Of a DNA stretch of 64,000 bases, positions 27,701 through 39,700 are shown piece after piece (within the stretch, counting starts at the first letter, position 1; each line of letters opens with the position of its first letter). This DNA is from Gymnorhina tibicen (taxonomy: Eukaryota; Chordata; Aves; Passeriformes; Artamidae). Under the pieces are notes generated by a model, which saw only the letters and a program-made list of their open reading frames with translations, was not told the origin of the DNA and did not search any database. The stretch is taken from the NCBI GenBank assembly GCA_013399875.1, contig VXAZ01000561.1:253367-317366 (forward strand). The letters are read 5' to 3'. The position numbers and the translations under genes are program-made.

Positions 27701-30700
27701 TTTTTCACCTACTCCATACACTGTCTTCTTGTCACTGTGAATGGAAAACCATCCCATGTTAAATTCTGTGTTTCTTTAAAGGGTGCTGCAGGTCCCAGGG
27801 GACAACCTGTAAGTATCTCATCCCTGTCCCATCTCTCCCCCTAATCCCTTTCTCCTTGCATTCACTGAACTCCTTCATTTACTGAGGCCTTTTTTGATCA
27901 CTTTTCTTTTATAGGGACCCCCAGGACAAAAAGGAGAAAAGGTAATTTCAATGGAAGCCTTGTTAAAAATTAAATTAAAAGAGAGGAAGGGACTTGGTGG
28001 ACTTGGTGCTGTTCAGTGTGACTGTGAGTGAGGAATACAGCAAGAGCAGAGGGCTCAGGGGATTGGGGACAGTGGCAGGGTGCTTATCGGGTGAAAACTG
28101 GCATAACTGCACTGAGTTTGGTATGGTCACAGTGATTTACACCTTCTGGATCTGACCCTGCATGCCTGTTTTGGTCGCCTCTGTTTGTGGTTTAAACTCT
28201 TTCCTTTTTAATCCCCTTCTTTCACAGGGTCAGTGTGCAGAGTACCCGCACAGGGTAAGTCATTAGCGTTATTATCCTCTGTCCCGTGCCTTCCTGCATG
28301 TTAATCCTCCTTCGTTTGAATGGCTTTTTGTTGGAAGTAGAGATCGTTTCATTAACAAGATGCGTCATCTGAGCCCCCAGGTCAGTGCTTGGCTGATTGA
28401 TGTGTTTCGCAGAAAAGCAGCAGATAAGGTTTTCCAGGAGGGATATTGGTTCTCTGGTCTGTTCCTGCCCACCAGAGCTGACCCCTAGATAGCTGCTGCC
28501 AGTTCTGCTTCCTGGAGACCCTCCTGTGCTTTGTGCTGGACAGGGGAAGGTCCACGTCCTCACCCGAAAACCCAGTGAAACCAGGGGTTTCTGGAGGAGT
28601 GGAGGTCACCTACTCACACCTTGTGCTGCTGCACTGGCTCCGTGCTGCTTCCACGGCCTCTGCTTTGGTTGTGTGACCAGGAGCAGTGTGGGGTTTGAAG
28701 ACCTGGGGAGAACTCTATCATCATTCCTCCCTTTTTCTTCTCCCTCATGCTGGTGTCATCCCTGCATAGAGACAAGGGGAAGGGTTGTGCTCCCTGCCTG
28801 AGGGTAACCCTGCACCTCTGGCCATGGTGCTCTGTCAGGTCCCCGGCGAGCTGGTCCCCAAGCTGGTCCCCAAGCCTGGTGGACTTCCTGCCTGCAAGGA
28901 AGAGTCTGAGAGGGAGGGGTGATGCCAGCAACTGTTTAATGAAAGCCAGGATGTTCCCCCACCTGCCCCTTCATCTTGGCCTGGCCAGCATGTGCTGCAG
29001 CCAAGAGTGAAGAGAGAACATCATGGGGTTTGAGGGGATTTAACCAGTTCTAAAAACAACCGGAGTGCTGAAAATCCACTGGAAATGCATTGGAACGACA
29101 TCATATGAAGTGGCTGGAATTTGTAATCTGGGTGTACAGGGAGAGAAGCTTAAGAGCTTTCTGTTTATTTTTGATGGGCCTCTGGATAATCAGCTGGGCT
29201 CTGGTCCCTGGCCCGGAGGGAGCAGGGCTGGAGCAGCAGAGCCACTGGAGAGAAAGCTCGGCTGGCAGCAAGGGAGAAAGGGCCGTGGGTATGTGCCAGT
29301 GCCCCTTGCAATCACAGCCGGTCAGCTGTGTTTATTTAGTGAGCCGCTCACTAGATTGTTATGTTAAAAAGAAGCCAACAACACTGGTCACCCAAGCAGT
29401 GTCCTGAGTTCCTGTTACAGCCCTTGGCTCTGACTGTCGCCAGTGCTCAAGGTGAAAAGCAGAGGCAGGACCCAAAGCAACACTGGGAAGGGAGCTGGTG
29501 CATCCCTGGAAATAGCCTGGGCTCAGGCCTGAGGGCAAAGGCACACTGGTTTGGTGAGTCAGGGTTGTAGGGTGACTGATGAGCTGCAGGGCTGTGACAG
29601 CGGGAAAAGGGTGGGTACAAAGCCTCACATCCTGGCAATGTTTCCTTGGCTCTCATGGAGATACTTCTGGTCTCATGAGGCACCAAGCTCAACATTATAA
29701 AAAGGCCATGAGTTGTTCAAGGCTGAGACATGCTCACGGGAAGGGTGACTGTCCTCAGATCAACTCAAGGACGTGCTGTCCTGAACTGCAGATCTGGATA
29801 GACCAGCCAGCAGAGGTGCAGCTCTCTTTCTTCCTCCCTGAATGAAAATTAGGATGGGCCTTGTTGCAAAAATGCAACACTGCTGACCAAATTGCAATTT
29901 ATTCTTGCTTTTTCTGTTTGATAAGGCTCTTTGTCAGATGTTCTGGGTGAGGAAATGAAAACCAGCATCCTGAAAAAACAGGGATGTTGTTTCAGTTTTG
30001 TTTCATATTTGTTTTCTTAGGAAGGAAGTACAAGGTTAGGATATGTGCCTTGGCTCTTGTTGTAGTTCCCTATTTTTTTGTCTGTATGAGCCTGTGTGGC
30101 CTGCACTGCTGTGAGGGACAAGCCCATGCGTTGGGGCTGCCCATTCAGGGTGAGAGGGCCATTCAAGCTGCTCCAAAGTGCTGCTCAGGGAAATGGGGGG
30201 ACCAGCCATGCTCCGTTTGCTCTCAGAAATGCTGTTTGTCTAACTGACCCCGTTTGTCTCACGTGTCTTCACTGTTCCCCAGGAATACCTAAGTACCACA
30301 CTTGCAGCCCTGCGCTCTAACCAGATCCTTACCCTGAAGGTTTGTGGGTAGCGCTCTGATGGGACCCAGTTCTGATGCAAAGGCTCGAGGGTGCAGATCC
30401 AATATTGCACGCTGCCTTCTGAAAAAACTTCCCACTGAACACAGAGGGGGCAGGGCAGGAGCTGGGTGGAAGTGCCTTCAAATTTCTTCTCTAAACTCTC
30501 CCACTTGCACCTGAATCAATTTCAGGGTCTCGTCGTGCCTGTTTTCAGGACTGCTTCTCTCCATTTTCCTCCTTATCCATTCCAGCATCCTCCCTCAGCT
30601 TCCCTGTAAGTTGTATAATATTTCAGCACCTTCAGCACTTGAGCAGCCAGGCAAAGCCAGCTTAGCTGGCTCTCCTGAGCTACAGGGCCTCCTGCACTTT

Positions 30701-33700
30701 CTTTTAGAAAGGGGAGGTTTGCCTTTGGATAAAATCAGCCCAGCTGAATTTCCAGCAGCACTGCTTTTGGAGCGATAGCTCGTGGCTGTCTGGATCAGTG
30801 CATTGGAACACAACCACCTGATCATGACGCCGCAATACTGGGTTACCACTCCTCTTTGCAACAGGACTGGATCCTCGCTTTCACTGCACACGTGAAGGAC
30901 AAAGTTGAAAGGGAATAAATGTGCTGCTTGGAAGTGTATGGTTTCTGTGGTGGGAGACCTGTGGGCACACCTCTGGGATCTGAGCGCACAGCTCACGTGG
31001 GGAAATGTCACACACGGGCACGTTTTTGTGCCCAGGCACAGAAAGTCTCTCTCGCTTCTCCCTATGTAAATCAAGAGCAGCTTCAATGGAAAACTGATAG
31101 GAACAGGAAAGTGGATCAGGCCAGAGCAGCATTCCTGGGCCTGGAGCTGGCATGGTAGGTGCCAGGGTGACAGCAGCGTGCATGCAAGTGGAAACTGGAT
31201 ACAGCAAAAGGATGAACAAATGCTCCTGAGCTTTAGTGCATTTGATTTCTGTGTGTCCGGGTCAGCTTTGTGCCCTAAGGCAGCATTCCTGGCTATAAGC
31301 TGTCAGAGGGTGATGATGCTCTTGAGCAAGGAAAAACAAAGCTCAGGCTGCCAAGGCAATGCCCTGCTTAGCCAGCTCCGAGGCCTGGTCTTCTCCCTTA
31401 GCCATGGTGGTTGCGTCTACCCAGATAAGTGAACCATGCCAGGACCTCTGTGCTGACCCAGCTAGCCTCTCTCCACTCCCTTCCACATCTGGAGGAAGGG
31501 CGAGTCCTGGAGATACACTGGGTTTCTCGTAAGAGAACTAGAAAACTGCACTTAGAAAACTTGGAGAAAAAAAGTAATTTTCATAGTTGCCCCAAATGTG
31601 ATGATGATGATGATAAGTTACGAGAAACAGTCCCATTGCTGGACACCCTAGCAGAGCCAGTGAGGGGAAGTCTTGCAGTGAACACTTCCTGAGGAGATCA
31701 GCAGAGCTAAGTCAAAAATCCCCTGGGTAATTCTATTTCCGAGCAGAGGAAGCTGTAAAAGCTCTGTGCGGAGGGAGCATTGGGATGGTGAGTGGCCACC
31801 CCACACCTGCTAGGCTGGCACCTGGTGAGTGCCCCTGTGAGTGGCACAGAGGAGCTCAGAGGTCTGCCAGCAGGTACCTGCGCCGCGCCCGCCCTGTGCC
31901 GCTCTCATGCCGGGCTTTCTTTTCATGGCAATCTCTCTGTTCCCCTCTTCTCTGTTCTCTCCCCTGGCTGCTCTCTGACTCTTGGTGCCCTAATGGCCTC
32001 CTTTGCCCTGCGACCTTCTGGTTTGATCTTCTTCAGCTGTTGCCTCTCCTCAATTCAGTGCGGCTGGCTCCACCTCCGGTTATAAAGAGACGCACTTTCC
32101 AGGTAGACTTCTCCTCCTTATTGCCTGTTTCTGAGCTTATCCCGATGCTTGCAATTCATCAGCTTGCTACCTGTCTTTCTTCCCCTACAGAGGGGTTTCC
32201 AAGAGTTTCAGGCAGAGCTGAGGGACTTTCTTTAAAGTGGAGGAAATCTTTGATGTGATAATGTTGCTAAAAAGAAATGCAGTGAAGCCAGTTTTTTAAA
32301 CTAAAAGAAATGGGCCATGAAACTGTTCTTGGGGCTGTCGACAAGCAGCCTCCTCCCTTAAGGAGTCAGTTCCTGCATATTCAATCTCCAGAAGAGGTTA
32401 GAAGCCTCTTGCTGAAATGCATCTAATGTCTGTGAAATTTAACTGAGATGAATGAATAGGCAAACGCTTCTTCTAAGGGCTAGTCTAGTCTGAGGCACTT
32501 GGGGAAATGTGTTTAAATAAGCTCTTAGAATGGTTTCATTAAATTGCATTAAATCTTTGTGTAAACACATTTATTTTGGTTTCCAGGGCCATAATTTATG
32601 TTTAGTTTATTTTGGGAATGAATTCATAAAGTGAATTACGGACATATGAATAGTGAATAAGAGTGTCCATAGTCAGAGTTCATGTGGCTTTTAATGAGCC
32701 CACTTTATGCTCCCTCATTCCATCAGCTGGGATTAGCTTTCCTGTGTGGACAAACTGCTGCAATTACCCCAATGAAGTGTGCTGGGCACTCTCTATTAAG
32801 TGGCTGGGTTTTGTCACCCTGCTGCCTGTCTAGACAGTGGGATGCTAGCAGGGAACTGCAGGATGCGAGAGACCTTTACCATGAGGTGCCTGATCCTTGC
32901 CCAGCACTGGATAAATCCTGACCTTACCATTTGAGCCTGTGGTTTCAGTTCGGTTTCTATCAATTCAGCATTCGCACCACACAGAGCCCCACGGATTGCA
33001 CTGTTTGCCCTTCAAAGTGACAGTCTGGAGAGCCAGGCCAAGGACTGACCTCTTGGGAAGGCTTTGAAAGCTGAAGTTCCTCTCCAGGATGAAGTGGGAA
33101 ACTTGAATAGCTGCCCTACATCCTGTCGACAGCCAGGGCTGCAAATTCCCTCTGTCCGCAGAGGAAAACTTCACCGGAGAGTTTTGCCATGATCCGTTTT
33201 GCTTTTGGTGTATTCGTTCTCTAAATGCAACAGGGTGTAATCTGCTCCTACAGATCTGCCAGCACTAGGCAATTCCAGGAGCCCAGTGTATGAATACTAA
33301 GAAAAAAAGTGAGGCTGCAAAATGGATGTTAGCACCAGCGTCTGGAAGAGAGGAAAATCCTGCTGCTAACCCTGAGCACATCAGCAGGAGCGCCTTGCCC
33401 AAGGGCTGGGGCTTAGCCGAGGCATAAGCTGAGTGGGGTCCTCCATGAAGAGGCCGAGCAAGCACCGCAGTGCTGGGGCACAGTCAGGGTGGCTGGCTGG
33501 TGCTTAAAAGAACTGAAAAATAGCTCCAGTCGACAGCTAAAAATATAGAATGACAACTGAGGAAAATGACACCTGATCTCCCACTTACTGTATCCACTTA
33601 CTGTATCAACTTACTGTCCATTTAGCTCTGTGGGGGTCCTTTTGTGCTGAACACATTAATGAGACTATAATGATGTGGTAATAACACTTTGTGTGTTTAG

Positions 33701-36700
33701 AGATCTGCAAGGATGGGCACTTGCTTAGACAAAGCCTGCTGTGCCCGAGACAGCAAAGTGAGGGTGATGCAAATGGGATTTTGGGTGAGCTCCTTCCAGC
33801 CACTCCCTGGAAGTGCTGGGGTAGGGCTCCTGCTCTTCCCAGCTCCCTGTCCCCTACCAGCAGCCCTTTCCAGCACCATGCTGCATTTTAGTGCCCTAAA
33901 TCTGGAGCATGGACTGGGCTGGCAGAGAGCAGCTGAGGTGGGAATAGAGGAGGGAGAGCCAAAGTGAGATGGGCACAGCCCCCTGTGCCTTCCCATAGTG
34001 CACCCATGCTGGGAGTGTTGTAAGATGCAGTGGGAGGAAAGTCTTTGAAGCTGGAATGAGAAGTCAAGGCAAGGGGAAATCTAGAAATACATTCCAGTGT
34101 CCTCCCAATATCTTAATTAGATCCAAATTACCTGCCATATTCAAAAGCTATGAGACCATTTACAGGACGGTTGAATAGCACTGAGTATGGAAGATAAGGA
34201 AGCTTAGAAAAGAACCTGCATTCCCTTGCAAGGGCCACACGATGAATGAAGATCCACTTTAAAAATGGTGAGAAGCAAGGGCACCCCTCCTGCCTGGCCC
34301 AGCAGGCTTCCCAGCGTAGGCTGCGGGTTGGGTGGTGAGGCACAGGAAAAGGGCTGTTGGTCCACACATGACTGAGCTTCTCGTGAGCCTGGCCCACGTG
34401 TTGGAAATTTTCTTTTAAATAGAGCTCATGGCAGAAAGGATAAAATTTGCAGCTTATTACTTTCATTTATCATTCTAAATAAAGCAAACATCCCTGTATC
34501 TGCATGTTTTACTAAAGGCAGCCAGGATAAACAGTGCGCTTGGTAGGAACACAGGCAGGGGACAGATTTCATGCATTTTCCTCCAGTGTATAAGGCTGTA
34601 GAGAGGATAAATGCAGCGGAGAGGCAACTGCACACCCATTGACTTTTAATTGAGAAACAGCCATATTTGGTTTCTAGCTTCCCGTGGATCCACCAAGGAA
34701 AGTTTTTCAAATTGAAATTGGATCACTAGCAGTAGGCTGTCATGGTATTTTATCTAGGGAGGTGAGCCTAATAAGCGAACAGCTTAGCGCGGGTGCCACA
34801 GTGCCCTAGGAGCTCGCTGGATTAATCAATTATAGATCAGCAGTCTGGTATTTACCCATGGTGCTTCCAACCCACTGTCTCCTCAGCGCCGCTTGATGCC
34901 ACATCCAGGTCCTTTGGGCCAGATGACATTGCTGAGGCATGAGCCACAGCCACCGAATGGCTACTGAGGGGCCTGGGGAGGAACCGGCTCAAACGGCTCC
35001 GTTTCAGAGAGCTGAAAATGGCAGGTGGCTCAGCATGCACTGCCTTGTTAAATCTTAGAAAAACAGGCTCTGCCTGGTGTACATGGGCCTGCCTTGGGTC
35101 GGCTCCAGGAATGCCATGATGATCGTGTTATTTTCTTTTGGGTTTGTGGCATTTCTACTTTTGGTCCTTGGCAAAACAGAGGGAGCGTTGTCCAACAAAT
35201 ATAGTATGGGGGAAAAACAGGCTGAGGTAAGACACTGTGGCTCTGCCTGGAAGTGCCAGTGTCGTCATGGGAGGCTTTGCTTCACATGTGACTGTCAAGT
35301 GCTTTGGAAAGCTTCCTTAGAGACTCAAAAGATGTTGGTCTTTGACACATAAATTTTACTTGACTGGCTCATTGAAGAAAAAGGTCTCTTTGGACTGCTC
35401 TGTCATCACTAGACCCCTTTAGAAGAGGGGTCTGACCAGGTGACCTCAGATGTCTTTGCAAACCATTGGGTGCTGGCTCCTGCTTCCCAGCAGGACTCTC
35501 CATCACTCTTGGAAACTTCTCCTGGCAGTAATTTGGGACTTGCTTCTATCTCCTCTGCTTCAGTCAGGCTGGCCTGCCTTGGGCCCTTAGGGTGGTGGTG
35601 TGAAGGGTTTGCTCTGCCAGCTGATAACTCTTGTTTTACAAACTGCAGGGTGAACAAGGACAAGCGGGGATCCAAGGTCCCCCAGGGCCCCCTGGTCCAC
35701 CAGGGCCCACTGGACCAGCTGGACCTGAAGGAATCCCAGGACGTCCTGGGCCAATTGGACCCCCTGTAAGTCCTTACCAAAACCCAAATCCTTCTGTTTC
35801 CCCATCCCCTAGGGCACAGGCTGTTTCCTCTGGCCTCTGTTGCCTCTGGTGAAGCTGAGATAGGACAGGACACGGACAGGAGGCTTGCAGAGAATGTGGA
35901 TGTGTGGAGAGGAAGAAGTTTCGGGGAAGGAGGAGACTGAGAGAGAAGGCAGAGATGTGCACTGGGCACTGCTGCTGTCTGGACACACAGTGGGTGACAC
36001 CAGGCTCATTTCCTCCTCCTCAGCCCCTGCTGATGGCCCCGGCGAGGAAGTAACGTGGGGTGTAATTGTCGTGCTGCCTGCCACCCCTCTGAAGTCCTGT
36101 CCCTGTCCTAGCAAGCAGCCAAGGAGGGTGGGAACAGAAGCACCATTTATAAAATGATACCATTGCTAAATGGCAGGGCACAGGACAGAAAATCCTGCTC
36201 ATGTACCTCTCTCTTGCAACAGGGCAGAGCAGGAGAACCTGGAAAGCCTGGCAGAGATGGAAAGGTGGGTACCAGAAACCTGCTCCGTTCCTGAGAGCTG
36301 CAGGGGGAAACGTGGCACGCTGGCTCTGTAGCCACTGTGGAATGAAAGGCGCTTCCATCTCAAACAGTTTTGAAGGCCTGCTAGCAGGACAAGCAAGTCT
36401 CGTCCCAGAGGCAAATGCACCTCTCCACACACAATACAGGGGTCAGGGATCCTGTAAGCATCCTCATTTCTCTCTGAGAGATCTTCATCTCTCTCTGAGG
36501 AGCCAAGGACAGGATGACTAAACACTTGAATTGCCAAAGCAGGCAACATCAAGGGTGGTATAGGCATCAGAGCGTATCTAGAGTAGTTTTCCCTTCCTGC
36601 CTGCTCACATGCAGCTCCTGCATAGATGTTTTGTTTATTTATATTTACACACACATATATCTGGTATGCTTCATATCAGGTAAATTGTTTGGTTATTTCT

Positions 36701-39700
36701 CATTTAAAGACACAAGTGGTTTGTTTGTTAATATATTCTCTCTGTTTAGCTTGCCAGAGGAAGCTGCAAATGCCTGATTTACTCCAGAGCTGCACAGTGG
36801 GCTGGGAACAAGTTCCCCAAGCAAGCCAGAGAAACAGAAAAGATTCTGGAGCATAATACATAAGGCAAAGCAGCTTTTTAGTATTCAGATTCAGCAAGGA
36901 CAAACCTGGAGGGATGGAGCACTATGGGCATGAATTTATTTGGGTGTACAGAATAAGATAGTATTTATCTACATGAAGAATAGATTGGGGATGTTTGAGC
37001 TCACCAGTGTGAATCTTTACGGGGTGTTTCAAATCAAACCAGCCAGCATCCCCCCATCACCCTGCTGGCCATGTAATGTCTACATTTTCCAACCCCAGTG
37101 TCTGTTTTGATTTTATCCATAGGGCTTACCCGGGCCTCCTGGACCAAAGGTGAGACATCTCACCTCACTTAGAGGTGTAGAAAGATGATGAACAGAGATG
37201 GACTCTCCTGATGAGGACAGATGTGTACATTTTGATGGATGGAGGAGGGGTAAAAGAGGTTACATCAAATAGCTGAGAAAGATTTCTAACCCAGCTCAGC
37301 ATTGCCTCTGGGGCCTGGCCCATGTGCTGACTCATGGGTTTTGTCCAGGCGACACGTCTGAGTTGCATCTTGACTGAGCCAGGCACGCCTCATCAGCCCA
37401 TCTTGCAAAATTGTTTGCCACACACAGCTTTATTGGCTTCTTCCATTCTCAAAGCATTTCCCAGTGCTTCAGCAATGGATTTTGCAATGCTATTGTTAAC
37501 TCTGCTGTGGTTTCCCATTTATTCACTTGCCAAAGTGCGAGGGAGGGGGTGGTTGTTGTTTTTTTTCAGCCGCAGCCACCCACCCTAATTTGTTTTTATC
37601 TGAGATGTGTAGCCAGGGTGAGGAGATAGGAACCATGGAGCTGGGGCACAGAACTGACATGTGTTACGTATCTGCCAGGGCTTTCCTGCCAGGGCTCAGC
37701 CCAGTGCACGTAACGCTGACCTGTGGGTCTGAAGGGACAGGAGCTCAGTGGAATCACTCCGAGCAAAAGGCGAATTTTCCCCATGGAAGGCTCTCCCATC
37801 CCAGCAATACCCCAGGGAAAAGGGCAGGGATTCATCCTTCTGAGGCCAAGCCTCATTTTCTTTTGTCTTTTTGCCTTTTTCAGGGAGACACTGGGATTCA
37901 GGGATACCCTGGCAGAAAGGTAAGAAGGGAAGGTCCAATGTTGTTAAATGAATTAAGTGCACTGATGCTTTGTTGGAATCATGGCTGAAAATCTATGGAC
38001 TATGTCGGAGCCTCCTGTGGAGCCCTTTTCCTGCTGGACTTGGGTTTGCAACAGGCCCACAGATTCCCTGCTGTCACCCATGTAAGGAGAGCCTGAGCCC
38101 AGAGTTATCTTTAACTCTCCAGCCATTATGGAACATAATGCATGTGTGCCTCTCTACACCTACTTCCAGGCTGAAATGCACTTCTTGTGCATCCAGACCC
38201 AAACAGGAGGCTGGAAAGGGCCAAATCCCTGGCTATTGCTCTCTGGGATACAGGAAAGAGTCAGTCCTGCTCAGGGTTAAAAGGCAGAAACTGGCAATGC
38301 CCGAATGCCTTCAGCAGCAGCTGATTAACAGCAGGGTTGTCAAGCCTGGAGGGTGTAATGAAGAGACAGAAAGAGAGACAGGGGAAGGACACAAAGGAAG
38401 ATCAAAGAGGAGAGAGGGAATGAAGAGATACTGCTAAAGAGATGTCAGCTGGAGAAGGGGAAGGTGAATGTTCCCAGCAGGAAGGAATCCTGTGTCCCCT
38501 GTTATCTGCACATTGCTTTATGGGTGCACTGCAAGCAAAATGGCAAGACCTGAGAGCTTTTTAATTAGCTCTGTATAAACTGAGAAGTTTTTCTTATGTC
38601 AGGAAGTGGAAATTACAGCCCCTGCAGACTGCAGCCCACTCCTGCAGACAGACACAATTTATTGCCCCTTCTCCCAGTGAACCATCAGATTTTCCATTAG
38701 GAGCCCATCCTGTTCTGTGTGCGCGGGGTGGGCGGCTCTCGGCAGCGACCTCACAGCGAGGGCCTCTCCTACCAGCTCCTCTGACATGAAACAACGTGTC
38801 TGGCTAATTCACTTCCGAGCAAAGAGCCTGCACTGATCTTGGGAGGATGAGCCCAAGGTCGTGACCTTTTTCTGGGAAAGCTGGAAGGAATGGATGAATG
38901 TAGGGGACCAAATCCTAATGGGAAGGGAAAAGAAGGCTAAATGTTGAGGAAAGTTGTTAACTCAGAGATGATGTAGGATATGGGACTACCCCCTTCACTC
39001 CATACATTTCATACAGTGAATATCTTTCTTGATGCAGACTGATGCTCCTCTCCCAGAGAGACCCAGGGGTAGGTTGGTGTGTGTAGGACACCTCAGTGTG
39101 TCTCACACCTCTGCTGACCTTTCTGGCAACCCGCAGCTCCTTTTCTTGCTGCTGTGTTTGCTTCTTCCACTGTTTTCTTTCTTCTCTTCCTCAGGGTGAG
39201 GTGGGTGAGTCAGGCCTGCCTGGTGCCCATGGCCTCCCTGGAGCCTCTGGCCCCAAGGTAACCCTTAAACTCGAGTCAGTGGGGACACTCTTCAGGGGCA
39301 GATAAGTGGCACACGCCTATCCTAAAGGGATATCAAAGGCCAGGGGCTGGAGACAGTTCTCTAGAACCTGGAATGAACTATGTAGACAGGAACACTTGCT
39401 CCTGTGTGAAGAATCTGGGCAATTTTTGGCCAAGGTGACTCCACGCCGTCCTGAACCAGGACCTACACAGTCCCCCATTAAAGAATAAAACTGACCCAGC
39501 CTTTAGAGGCTTTTGCACCAGGGCTGTGAAAATGAGGGCACTCTGGACCATGAAATGTTCTGATGGTTTCTACACCCCTACCATGTAGAAAAGCATTAGT
39601 ACGGGCAACCCCCAGCATCCACTCCAGGGACCTAAACTGCCTTTGCATTCCCTAGGAGGTGGGTTACAGCCAGTGCTTGACTGGTACCATGTTGCTGTGA

